NCBI GenBank assembly: GCA_964428935.1
Contig: CAYSAG010000028.1
Span: 1 to 29,084, forward strand
Length of the DNA stretch: 29,084 nucleotides
DNA from: JAADHY01 sp964428935
GTDB taxonomy: Bacteria; Planctomycetota; Planctomycetia; Planctomycetales; Planctomycetaceae
Direction: 5' to 3'
Shown here in pieces: positions 9,001 to 15,450 of the stretch. Position numbers and translations under genes: made by a program. Every line of letters starts with the position of its first letter. The first letter of the stretch is position 1. The notes beneath the pieces are model-generated. The model ran no database searches and had not been told where the DNA came from. It saw only the letters and a program-made list of their open reading frames with translations.

Positions 9001-9105
9001 GAAGTCCGGGCTGGTCGCCGCCAACCCCAGCATGAACACTGCGTACAAGCTGGTGACGGTCAACGCGACCACCATGCTCGCCCGCGCCCACGTCACGTTC
9101 TTCAT
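6040..9105 (-). CDS. Membrane-bound sigma-54 activator: PDZ, multi-TM, GAF, AAA+, Fis HTH
   Basis: This 1021-residue protein joins an envelope sensor and a sigma-54 activator in one chain. Visible in order: a membrane helix (about 9-30); a PDZ-like domain (about 40-150); eight or nine further helices (about 156-462); a helical linker; a GAF domain (about 500-635); a short coiled coil (636-660); an AAA+ domain with Walker A GESGTGKE (720-727), the sigma-54 loop GAFTGA (767-772), Walker B GGTLFLDE (785-792) and WPGNIREL (905-912); and a Fis-type helix-turn-helix (about 985-1017). Intact GAFTGA implies real sigma-54 remodelling. ATG 9105 is chosen over 9141 because GAGAAGGG lies just upstream. 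The target is unknown; a sigma-54-like promoter lies 350 bases away in the divergent region. Confidence 0.92.
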   Translation of the reverse strand: MKNVTWARASMVVALTVTSLYAVFMLGLAATSPDFGLRCLLTDQVPEAGGLRIRDVTHAVVAAGCARPGVGDVVVQIGNQPVRTFADFAAVVARLRGVELPAGGQLDAGSDISELIGQIPWLVAVEGKRYVRVEFQPADGAERQVTYLQLHSLPLTEVLLSLVWFLCFLPIYVVAAVAVWYRPFDQSARLFFSTCALSLLAFMGGFHWWIIASRLWLMVPFVVGASLLPVTLLHFFNVYPNATPAVRRLPRHWVTVIYSVPVCAIVGFVGLLGYIEWLQTGQTDVATAARVAVLLQALRDAIYGYVVFAAGCFVLTLAAVAYNSAVTRRRAEKAQMKWILAAAATAAVLVGYVLYLAFLSGPEGKVRFAFGWETRLCMFFACLSFLLAYGVGIVRFKLLLMDQLVSKGMVYSLASAAITVGFATAIAAVTVLAGLRTPVLTTQQSVFLVLVLTLVVGSMLWLRDQLQQAVDRRFYREKYQLDRALEEINRAVEQFADRRVLADRMIASCRDVLRVKQAAIYSFNGETGEFELLSRLGEAWPQRLRLEAGVLQSLRTEKTLHRGLPGLRGSSPVQRALRQLDAHLLYALEIRGELVGLVALSAKGSGTPFTAEDLTFLNALGQVTGVAIQSQELRRNFARLNEELQRKAAQIEEQRRRIAMMQNVQGDLSAPDEPPQARTTPKPEKDFRRGLIRGNSPAIRRVLETARKVAASDASVLLLGESGTGKEMLAQVIHENSPRRDGPFVAVHCAALSPGLLESELFGHVKGAFTGAHRDRIGRFEAANGGTLFLDEIGDISLETQVKLLRVLQTRSFEPVGSTRTIHVDVRLITATHQDLPRLIREGKFREDLYYRLNVITLLLPPLRERKEDIVELAYHFLEQATRRLGKKVTRIEDAALDALHRYDWPGNIRELENAIERAVVLADGDTVRLKDLPTEVTVGADVVRTRRSTVVRPGLTTTVAPSVARAVGPTGSGWQTDSERALLLEALQRCGGNKAQAARLLGMPRSTYYSKLKKYGLVEP

Positions 9106-9251
9106 TTCAGCCCTTCTCCGCAAGAGTCGCCCGCGGCACACCTAGACCTAGAACGCACCAGTGCCCGCCGTCCCTCCTGCCAACCCAGCCCTTTACATGG
9201 TCACGACGCCCCGCCTCAGCCCCGTCTCGGCGCCGCTTCGGACACCCGCCA

Positions 9252-9280
9252 GAACTACCGCTTCGGCGCCGAGTTGTCAA
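9252..9280 (-). promoter_or_regulatory. Possible sigma-70 promoter of the sigma-54 activator gene
   Basis: On the minus strand a perfect TTGACA (complement of 9275-9280) is followed after 17 bases by TAGTTC (complement of 9252-9257), which matches the -10 consensus poorly. A palindrome fills most of the spacer, as expected for a repressor site. The leader to the start codon would be about 140 bases. Confidence 0.35.
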
Positions 9281-9456
9281 GGTTCGGCGCCGAACTGACT
9301 CGGCTTCGCCTTTCGGCGCCACGTCGGTCACGGCGGTCGCGCCGCGTGGCGCGAAGGGCCGAAAAACAAAGCGTCGTCCAAACCTATTGGCCCACAACTT
9401 GTTCCGAGGAACGACGCCCGGGCAAGCCCCGCACCTCCGGCACGAAAGCTTCAAGT

Positions 9457-9472
9457 TGGCACGGTCTGTGCA
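9457..9472 (+). promoter_or_regulatory. Sigma-54-like promoter (-24/-12)
   Basis: TGGCAC (9457-9462), five bases, then GTGCA (9468-9472) matches the consensus TGGCAC-N5-TTGCA except for the first T of the -12 element. The GG and GC dinucleotides have the required 12-base offset. The extended YTGGCACG context is also present. It points toward the alcohol dehydrogenase gene, about 480 bases downstream, and lies beside a sigma-54 activator gene. Confidence 0.5.
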
Positions 9473-9955
9473 TTGCAAGGTGCCTGTCGCTTCGGCGCCG
9501 AACTGGCGGTGCTAGGAGCGGCGATTGTCGAGGTCTTTCCGGTTTGGCCCAGCCAAGCCCTCGCGCGGAAGAAGCTCTGCTCTGGAAGACCGGGACGGAA
9601 ACTGTCCCCTGATTGCAGCCTGACCCACTCTGCAATTCAGACGTCCATCGCGAATTCTTTTCCGGTCTTCGTTCCGACGCGACGAGGGCTTTTTCTTTGC
9701 GCTCAACCGGCCCGCCCGTCGCGGTTCGGGCTCTTCGTCTCGCGACGCTCTCGCTCTGCGTCGGCCACAGGCCGCACGTCGAGCCCGCCCCTTGGTCGTC
9801 GCGCACGCGGACGTTAGACTAGCCTCGGCGTCTGTCTTGGACTCTCGCCCCAACGGCGCTCCGACCGGTGGGCAGCAGACTGCCACCGGCGCGGGGCCGG
9901 CGGAACGTCGGAAAACAAAACGGGCGAACTCGGCTTCTGAAGGAGCGGACGGTCC

Positions 9956-11164
9956 ATGAACGGCCTGACCGGTTTGCAGCCTTTCAACCTGTTCACTCCG
10001 AGCAAAGTCGTCTTCGGCTGGGGAAAGCGAACCGAGCTGGGTCAGCACGCCCGGCTGCTGGGCAAGCGAGCGTGGGTGGTTTGCGGCAGCCGGACCTTGC
10101 AGCGCAACGGCGTGCTGGACGAGCTGCTGGAGCAGCTCCGGTCCAGCGGAGTCGCGTGCGAGCTGCTGGCCTCAATCGACCACGAACCGGAGGTCCGCGA
10201 CGTCGACGAGGTGGTCGGCCGGCTGCTGACGGCCGGGCCGAAGGACGGCGACTTCGTGCTCGCCGTCGGCGGCGGGTCAGCAATCGACCTCGGGAAAGCC
10301 GTCGCCGCACTGGCAACGAACCGCCACGGCCGGTCAGTGCGAGACTTTCTGGAGGGCGTCGGCCGGGGGCTCAAGATTACCGAGCGGCCGTTGCCGTTGC
10401 TGGCAGTCCCAACGACGGCCGGAACCGGCTCGGAGGCCACCAAGAACGCCGTCATTTCCAGCTACGACCCGCCGTTCAAGAAGAGCCTGCGGTCGGACTG
10501 GATGGTTCCGCCCGTGGTCCTGGTCGACCCGGAACTGACCGTCAGCGTCCCAGCTCGAACCACGGCCCACACCGGCATGGACGCGGTGACTCAGCTTGTG
10601 GAGAGCTTCGTGTCACGCCGCGCTCAACCCGTCCCTCAAGCCCTGGCGTGGAAGGGGCTGCAGTTGGCCGTGCCCGCCATTGAACGGGCGGTGACGGACG
10701 GAAAGTGCCGGCAGGCTCGCGAGCAAATGGCCTTGGCGGCGCTACTGTCGGGAATGGCCCTGGCCAACTCGGGTCTGGGGTTGGCGCACGGTGTGGCGGC
10801 TGCGTTGGGCGTTCACGCTCGAGTTCCGCACGGACTGGCCTGTGCGGTCATGTTGCCTGTGGCCATGCGAGTCAACCTGGAGGAACGGGTGGACGCGTTC
10901 TCGCAAATCGGCGCGTTGGTGACGGGCGAGCCGTGGTCGGTCACACTTCCTGACGCGGACAAGCGGCGGCTGGCCGAGGCGGCCGTCCGGTGGGTGGAGG
11001 AACTGTGTCGGCGACTGGGCGTTCCGAGCCGGCTGTCGGAGCTGGGGGTGCGGCCGGAGCAACTGCCGGCCCTGGTGAGAAGCTCTCGCGGAAACAGCAT
11101 GAACGGCAACCCGCGACAACTGTCCGACGAAGAACTGCACCGCCTGCTGGAGGAGCTGTTGTGA
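9956..11164 (+). CDS. Iron-containing (group III) alcohol dehydrogenase
   Basis: This 402-residue NAD(P)-dependent dehydrogenase belongs to the Fe-ADH family, which reduces aldehydes or oxidises alcohols and diols. Seen are GGGSAIDLGKA (105-115) and PTTAGTGSE (152-160) for the nucleotide, GMDAVTQLVESF (207-218), and two histidines in LAHG (His278) and PHGLA (His292). The usual metal ligands are Asp-His-His-His. Here Asp209, His278 and His292 are kept, but the residue normally His in the GMDAxTH motif is Gln213. The C-terminal NSMNGNPRQLSDEEL is typical. ATG 9956 follows GAAGGAG (9939-9945). The stop overlaps the kinase start by four bases, so translation is coupled. The substrate is unknown, but pairing with a sugar-phosphate kinase points to carbohydrate or polyol metabolism. 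Confidence 0.92.
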   Translation: MNGLTGLQPFNLFTPSKVVFGWGKRTELGQHARLLGKRAWVVCGSRTLQRNGVLDELLEQLRSSGVACELLASIDHEPEVRDVDEVVGRLLTAGPKDGDFVLAVGGGSAIDLGKAVAALATNRHGRSVRDFLEGVGRGLKITERPLPLLAVPTTAGTGSEATKNAVISSYDPPFKKSLRSDWMVPPVVLVDPELTVSVPARTTAHTGMDAVTQLVESFVSRRAQPVPQALAWKGLQLAVPAIERAVTDGKCRQAREQMALAALLSGMALANSGLGLAHGVAAALGVHARVPHGLACAVMLPVAMRVNLEERVDAFSQIGALVTGEPWSVTLPDADKRRLAEAAVRWVEELCRRLGVPSRLSELGVRPEQLPALVRSSRGNSMNGNPRQLSDEELHRLLEELL

Positions 11165-12081
11165 TTGTGGCCGCCGGCCTGTCTCCTGCTTGGCAGCAGA
11201 TTTACGTTTTCGACCGGTTGCAGCCCGGCGAAGTGAACCGGGCCGTCCGCACGGCGGCCTGCGCGTCCGGAAAAGTGCTCAACGTCGCACTGGCCGTGCA
11301 CCAGCTGGGCGCCGACGGCGTGACGGTGTGTGTGGTAGGCGGTGTCAGCGGACGGGCCATTCAGGACGAGTGGTCGCAGCGTGGTCTGAATGCCCGGTGG
11401 GTTGAGTCGGCGACTCCAACCCGCACGTGCACGACGGTCATTGAAACCCAGACGGGTCGGACGACGGAACTGGTCGAGAACTGCGGGCCGGTCACCGAGA
11501 AGGAGCTGTCGGCGTTCGAAAATGAGTTCGTCGAAGTGGCGGCCGAAGCTTCGGTCGTTGTGCTCATCGGTTCCCTGCCGACGGGAACGCCGTCCGACTT
11601 TTACCGCCGCCTGCTGGACCGAACCGCTGCCACGGTCGTGCTGGACGCTCGCGGCCCAGAGCTGCTGAAAGCTCTCGACCGCCAGCCGTTCGTCGTGAAG
11701 CCGAATCGAGCGGAGTTGGCTCGGACGGTGGACCGCGACCTGAACGACGAGCCGAGCGTGCTGGCAGCGGCTCGCGAGCTGACCGAGCGAGGAGCCGAGT
11801 GGGTGTTGGTGACCGACGGCAGCCGACCCGCGTTGCTGGTTTCGCAGCGGGAGGCCTTTCGAGTGCAGCCGCTGCCGGCCCGGACGGTCAATCCGATTGG
11901 CTGCGGCGATTGTCTGGCGGCTGGCGTGGCGGTTGGCTTGGAACAGGGCCGCTCGGTGCTGGACGCCGTACGGTTGGGAATGGCCGCCGCGGCGGAGAAT
12001 CTGTCGCAGCTCTTGCCGGCCCGCCTGTCGGCGGACCGCGCCTTCAGCCGCTGGCAGGCGGTCCGCTGGGAACGGGTTTGA
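11161..12081 (+). CDS. PfkB-family sugar kinase, 1-phosphofructokinase-like
   Basis: This 306-residue ribokinase-fold enzyme resembles the 1-phosphofructokinase/tagatose-6-phosphate kinase branch, which phosphorylates a phosphosugar with ATP. The N-terminal substrate loop SGKVLNVALAVHQLG (36-50) corresponds to GKGxNVA in FruK. KPNRAEL (180-186) is the family strand, and NPIGCGDCLAAG (244-255) contains the anion hole with catalytic base Asp250. GTG 11161 is chosen because the homologous sequence begins there (MIVAAGLSPAW) and GTGA overlaps the stop of the preceding dehydrogenase. The in-frame open reading upstream to 10990 is only the shadow of that gene. The overlap means the two are one operon. 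The specific sugar phosphate cannot be assigned. Confidence 0.9.
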   Translation: MIVAAGLSPAWQQIYVFDRLQPGEVNRAVRTAACASGKVLNVALAVHQLGADGVTVCVVGGVSGRAIQDEWSQRGLNARWVESATPTRTCTTVIETQTGRTTELVENCGPVTEKELSAFENEFVEVAAEASVVVLIGSLPTGTPSDFYRRLLDRTAATVVLDARGPELLKALDRQPFVVKPNRAELARTVDRDLNDEPSVLAAARELTERGAEWVLVTDGSRPALLVSQREAFRVQPLPARTVNPIGCGDCLAAGVAVGLEQGRSVLDAVRLGMAAAAENLSQLLPARLSADRAFSRWQAVRWERV

Positions 12082-12114
12082 GCGACCGCCTGAACCACTC
12101 TCTGTGGACGGTCG

Positions 12115-12138
12115 AACCGTTGCGACAGCCGCAACGTT
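12115..12138. terminator. Possible bidirectional terminator hairpin
   Basis: CGTTGCG (12118-12124), a five-base loop, and CGCAACG (12130-12136) form a perfect 7-bp stem that extends by AA/TT with one bulge. It lies between the convergent kinase and STN-protein genes, 34 bases after the kinase stop. No T run follows. Confidence 0.35.
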
Positions 12139-12227
12139 GGTCGAGCTCCGGCCCTGCTGGTCCGAGCCCAGACACTCGGCCTGGTAGAGCACGACGGACA
12201 CTCGAGCCGCGCCGACCCACTCAGCGG

Positions 12228-13001
12228 TCAGCGACAGCCCTCGCGTGCAGACGGTCCGGCAAACTGCGTGCCCCTCCCATGCCGGGCCCGTTTGGCACGT
12301 CGAATTTGGCGCAACAGTTCTCGAATGTCTCGGTGGGCGTACTGCGAATGCAGAACGACCAAAGCGTCGCCAAAAAACCAAATTGAACCACCAATGCCGT
12401 CAAGTTTCTCCCACGGCCAAGGGGTAAAATCGCAGACGACATCGACTAAGGCGGCAACCCTCGCCCGTTTTTCCTCAGGCTCCAGAGTCACTCCGTCCTC
12501 TTCGAGCAGGTCACCGCAGCTGTAGACTCGGAGTTCCTGTACGGGCTCGCACGGCGGCTCTGTAATTAGAATCACGCATCCATCGACAAAGTAATCTAGC
12601 GTCAACGGTTCCAGAATTAGCCTCAACAGGCGTCGAGCGCGAATGGCTGAGTAGCGCAACCGCAAAGTCACCGGCTCGTCGCGGCTCACTCCGGCGTCAT
12701 CGAGGATTGCATCGCATAAGAGAATGGGCACATCGATTTGCTCTTCTATCCATTTGAGGCATTCGCAGAGAGGGGTTTCGTTGAAGTTAACCCCCACAAG
12801 ACGTGTTTCCAGTTTCCGTTCGACCTCCAGCACATCGGGTTGGCCGGGCGCGAAAACCTCCGCGGTGCTCAGTCGCTGACGTCCTTTTGATTGGCCCAAG
12901 GCCTGATTCGCGGAGTACATGACGAGCGCGTATTGGGTGACCAAAGCGAACGCACCGAACACCACGAAGCCTCGCGCCGGCGACCGTCGGCGACGACACA
13001 T
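12228..13001 (-). CDS. Exported STN-domain protein, paralog B
   Basis: This 257-residue protein starts with a basic N-terminus (MCRRRRSPAR) and one hydrophobic segment (about 11-34), either a signal peptide or an anchor. Residues about 60-147 match the STN fold seen at the start of secretins and signal-transducing TonB receptors: a beta strand, TPLCECLKWIEEQ, ILLCDAIL, the VTLRLRYSAIRARRLLRLIL helix and YFVDGCVILIT. A second conserved block near the C-terminus includes the WFFGDALVV and HRDIRELLRQI segments. There is no secretin barrel or TonB receptor domain. ATG 13001 has AGGGGAGGA ending 7 bases upstream, against no site for the 13028 start. It is a divergent paralog of the adjacent upstream gene. 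Function unknown; a protein-binding role in the envelope is inferred. Confidence 0.78.
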   Translation of the reverse strand: MCRRRRSPARGFVVFGAFALVTQYALVMYSANQALGQSKGRQRLSTAEVFAPGQPDVLEVERKLETRLVGVNFNETPLCECLKWIEEQIDVPILLCDAILDDAGVSRDEPVTLRLRYSAIRARRLLRLILEPLTLDYFVDGCVILITEPPCEPVQELRVYSCGDLLEEDGVTLEPEEKRARVAALVDVVCDFTPWPWEKLDGIGGSIWFFGDALVVLHSQYAHRDIRELLRQIRRAKRARHGRGTQFAGPSAREGCR

Positions 13002-13183
13002 GGTGCAGTCCTCCCCTATCGGAATCAACCGTCAAAGCACTGGCGACCGCATCCACTCTTTCGGACCTCGAAGTACTTTCGCGGGCTCGTCCAGCAGCTC
13101 CTGGCACAGGCACCTCACCCTCCAGGCGGCTAGGCGGCACATTGCCTTCCCAGAATCTTGCCGCTACTTTGTGTCTCTCGTCG

Positions 13184-14065
13184 CTACTTCGTCGACCCCT
13201 GCGCGGCCTCTTTCGCTTTCCGAATCGCCTCCAGTAGGTCAGCGATTTCGCGGTGCACACGCTGGTTCTGCCACACGATGAGCAGGCCGTCGAACACCTG
13301 AGCGTAACCACCGTAGCCGTCCACCTGAAGCCACGGTCCGGACGTCGCGTTGTGAATGATTTCCAAGAGGCAGTCGGCGGGACTTTTCGGAACGGCGGTG
13401 CACTTGGATGAAGCCCGCTGCTGGCCCGGTGCTGCCTCGCAACTGTCGGTGCCAGATGGCCCTTCCCACTCGAAACCACCCGCTGGAACCTGAGCTTGAC
13501 CGGTGTTTCCGGCGCCGGTCTGAGACGAGCCGATCAGGTCGCTGCAGTCGTAGACTCGCAGTTCCAGTGTCTCTTCGAAACGGGATTGCGTCGTGATCAA
13601 TACGAACCCCTCGTCGACAATGTAAGCCAGCCCCAACGGCTCCAGAATCAAGTCGAGCGCTCGGCGAGCTGGAATGGCGGAGTGGTGGAGGCGGAGTTTG
13701 ATGGGCGCGTCCGCCGAAAAGCCTTCCTCCTGTAAGGCCTTCTCGTCCAACACAAAGTCCAATCTCAGTTCGTCGCTCAGCCAAGCCAAGTACTCCTGTA
13801 AAGGCGTGCCGTCCCAATCCACCGGTTCCAGGAGCGTGTCCAACTTCGCTTCGACGTCGGCCGGCCCACGAAGAACAGCGCCGGCGTCTGTCCGCTGTTT
13901 CGATCGGTCGATGCGGTTCTTAGCCGCCGTTTGAGCCTTCTTGGCCGCTCGTGTCGGGTTGTCGGCCCAGGCAAGAGAGCTTGAGTACCGCAGTGGCTGC
14001 GTCAGCAAGGCCAGAGCGGCGGCCGTGATCAGCGCGCCCAGTGCGTAACGGAGCGACCTCGACAT
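13184..14065 (-). CDS. Exported STN-domain protein, paralog A
   Basis: This 293-residue protein has an N-terminal hydrophobic segment (about 6-34 with the likely signal cleavage after LAWA) and a basic linker. An STN-like domain spans about 70-160 (VEAKLDTLLEPVDWDGTPLQ, FVLDEKALQEEGF, KLRLHHSAIPARRALDLIL, YIVDEGFVLITT). A Ser/Gly-rich insertion follows, then a terminal block with YAQVFDGLLIVWQN and HREIADLLEAIRKAK. The first and last blocks align with the downstream paralog; the middle insertion is unique and has two cysteines. ATG 14065 is chosen over 14095 because GGGAGGA ends 7 bases upstream, the same arrangement as in the paralog. A consensus-like promoter lies about 300 bases upstream. 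The protein lacks any barrel, so it is not itself a secretin. Function unknown. Confidence 0.8.
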   Translation of the reverse strand: MSRSLRYALGALITAAALALLTQPLRYSSSLAWADNPTRAAKKAQTAAKNRIDRSKQRTDAGAVLRGPADVEAKLDTLLEPVDWDGTPLQEYLAWLSDELRLDFVLDEKALQEEGFSADAPIKLRLHHSAIPARRALDLILEPLGLAYIVDEGFVLITTQSRFEETLELRVYDCSDLIGSSQTGAGNTGQAQVPAGGFEWEGPSGTDSCEAAPGQQRASSKCTAVPKSPADCLLEIIHNATSGPWLQVDGYGGYAQVFDGLLIVWQNQRVHREIADLLEAIRKAKEAAQGSTK

Positions 14066-14428
14066 GGCTTCGTCCTCCCGTTCAAACAGCCCCACTGCTT
14101 TCGGAAAGCGGACGGCAGCCCAACTGTTTCGGCTCCCGACCGCGAACCTGTGCGAGAATCGGCCGTCGCCAAGACGAAGGCTTCACTCGGTGCCGTGAGT
14201 GACAGTGTCGCGCCGTTACGAACAAGAGCCAAGAAGAGCCTCAAACGCGAAGACAGAACTTCAAAGCGACTGGAGACTGGTACGAGACGAAGAAGACATG
14301 ATTCCACTCGGCCTCGGCTTCCGCCACGTCCGCTGACGCTGCCAGACAGGCGTGCGGACACATGCCATTATGCGGTCGCGCGCCCAAAACTGTCAACATG
14401 TTCGGTTACGCTCTGCGCGAAGTCCCAT
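14066..14428. other. Long leader region between DUF2149 and STN genes
   Basis: No gene is seen in this 363-base stretch. It is less GC-rich than its surroundings. It contains a good minus-strand promoter at 14367-14396 and an imperfect hairpin near 14182-14201 (TCACT...AGTGA with a CGG/CCG inner stem). The transcript would carry about 295 untranslated bases before the STN gene. Confidence 0.45.
14367..14396 (-). promoter_or_regulatory. Sigma-70-type promoter for the STN gene pair
   Basis: Reading the minus strand, TTGACA (complement of 14391-14396) is followed after 18 bases by CATAAT (complement of 14367-14372). This is six of six and five of six consensus bases with near-ideal spacing, the best promoter match seen in the window. 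It lies beyond the DUF2149 stop and points to the STN genes. Confidence 0.55.
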
Positions 14429-14791
14429 TCAATCCGGCACGTAAACGACCTCACCGGTCTTGAGCCGGTAAGCGGTGCCGAGGCGCTGGCCTTCGCCACC
14501 GAGCGTACGCGGGGTGATGCGGTAGTGCTCGAGCTTTCGGCCTTTGCGGCGGATGATCTCCATGTTCGGCTGGCCGGGGTTCTTCAGAATGGTCAGGTCG
14601 GCCTGGGCCGAGAGCAGCTCGGGCAACCGGAAATGCGTGACCAACGCCAGCAGCAGTGCGACGGCAAAGACCATGGCCACGTCGAACAGGTTGGCCACGC
14701 TGCTCAGCGGGTCGTCGTCGTGGCTGTCCAGCAGGCGGCGATGTTGCGAGAAGCGAAGCAGCGGGGCCCGGGGGTTTCGATTACGCGGCAT
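14429..14791 (-). CDS. DUF2149 protein, ExbD/HmuV-like
   Basis: This 120-residue protein belongs to DUF2149, small inner-membrane proteins found next to MotA/TolQ/ExbB channels and CobN-like proteins. A single membrane helix (about 35-52) contains FDVAMVFAVALLLAL; the Asp37-Val-x-Met pattern matches the proton-carrying Asp of ExbD and TolR helices. A short periplasmic part follows, ending RLKTGEVVYVPD. It lacks the full ExbD periplasmic domain. Its start overlaps the end of the ExbB-like gene by 11 bases, so the two are translationally coupled. With its partner it is expected to form a proton-driven stator energising an envelope process. By gene order it is the counterpart of HmuV. The gene shares the GATC-rich, ATC-preferring composition of the two genes before it. 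Confidence 0.85.
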   Translation of the reverse strand: MPRNRNPRAPLLRFSQHRRLLDSHDDDPLSSVANLFDVAMVFAVALLLALVTHFRLPELLSAQADLTILKNPGQPNMEIIRRKGRKLEHYRITPRTLGGEGQRLGTAYRLKTGEVVYVPD

Positions 14792-15410
14792 CGGCAGAGC
14801 CTCCGGATTCAGCGATGCATTGATAGACGTATTCGATGTCGGACAGATCGCGAGCGTACCATTGACGCCGGACCAGCCAAATGCCGTAGCAAATGCCGCC
14901 GACGAGCAGTCCCAGCACGGTCGTGCTGAAAGCGACGACCAGGTTGCGAGCCATGACGTCGATGTCGCCGCTGGAAAGGCCGATCAAGGCCGGGCCCATG
15001 GGGATGAGCGTGCCCATGAGTCCGAGGATCGGACCAACTCGGACACCGAAGCTCATGCGAGCCAGCCGCCCGGCCGCTTCAATCTCCAGTTCCGAAACCA
15101 GCTTGGCCAGACGCAGTGTGTCGGCCTGGATCGCTCGGCCGCGTTCGGCAAAGCAAGCGACGAGGCCCGGGTAGTCGGAACGCATAAAGAACGCGGCGGC
15201 TTTTTCTCGCTGTGCCGGCGACGATTCCGGCGAGGGCGACTCTTTGAAAAATTCCTGCCACGCGTCGCCGCACCGTCGCCGTTCGCGTGCCTCACGCACA
15301 AAGCCGCCCACTTCCAGCAGCGACCAGACCAGCAGACCCAACAGCGCCAGAATGACCGGCACCATGAGCGCCGTCGAGAGTAGATACAGCGTTTCGATGA
15401 GTGGGGTCAT
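14781..15410 (-). CDS. MotA/TolQ/ExbB proton channel protein, HmuU-like
   Basis: This 209-residue inner-membrane protein has the ExbB/TolQ layout: one helix (about 10-34), a cytoplasmic domain (about 40-120), then two helices (about 125-147 and 155-181). The pore-lining motifs are present: VGPILGLMGTLIPMGPAL, with Thr133 in place of the GLLGTVxGM threonine, and ARNLVVAFSTTVLGLLVGG with the paired Thr163-Thr164. It should form a pentameric channel around the helix of its DUF2149 partner and use the proton gradient. ATG 15410 is the start that gives the full first helix. It follows the CobN-like gene after 144 bases that hold a REP-like element, and overlaps the next gene by 11 bases. By order it is the counterpart of HmuU. 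Confidence 0.9.
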   Translation of the reverse strand: MTPLIETLYLLSTALMVPVILALLGLLVWSLLEVGGFVREARERRRCGDAWQEFFKESPSPESSPAQREKAAAFFMRSDYPGLVACFAERGRAIQADTLRLAKLVSELEIEAAGRLARMSFGVRVGPILGLMGTLIPMGPALIGLSSGDIDVMARNLVVAFSTTVLGLLVGGICYGIWLVRRQWYARDLSDIEYVYQCIAESGGSADAA

Positions 15411-15450
15411 GGCAAAGTTTTCTATGCGTCTGCCAACCGGTTTTGGTTCC

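Larger units (their letters stand above)
9227..9502. repeat. Cluster of five TTCGGCGCCGAA-type palindromes
   Basis: Two copies are perfect 12-base palindromes, TTCGGCGCCGAA, at 9283-9294 and 9491-9502. These two share the longer string TTCGGCGCCGAACTG. Near-copies lie at 9227-9236 (TCGGCGCCGC), 9262-9273 (last base G) and 9312-9323 (right arm degraded). Centre-to-centre spacings are 36, 21, 29 and 179 bases; 21 is two helical turns. Site 9262-9273 falls inside the spacer of the candidate minus-strand promoter. The arrangement suggests operator sites for a dimeric regulator, but the protein is unknown. Confidence 0.6.
9106..9955. other. Divergent regulatory region, no convincing gene
   Basis: This 850-base stretch separates the divergent sigma-54 activator and alcohol dehydrogenase genes. 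Its frames are low-complexity and translate the palindromic repeats into FGAEL-like runs. It holds five GGCGCC-centred palindromes, a candidate minus-strand sigma-70 promoter and a plus-strand sigma-54-like promoter, each listed separately. The length and site density suggest a control region, possibly with an untranslated RNA downstream of the sigma-54 site. Confidence 0.55.

Noticed and set aside
9384..9806. 140-codon minus-strand frame in the divergent region
   Set aside because: Arg/Ser/Pro-rich, no ribosome binding site or domain; it overlaps the sigma-54-like promoter.
10813..12381. 522-codon minus-strand frame
   Set aside because: It is antisense to the alcohol dehydrogenase and kinase genes and encodes a low-complexity Arg/Ser-rich product.
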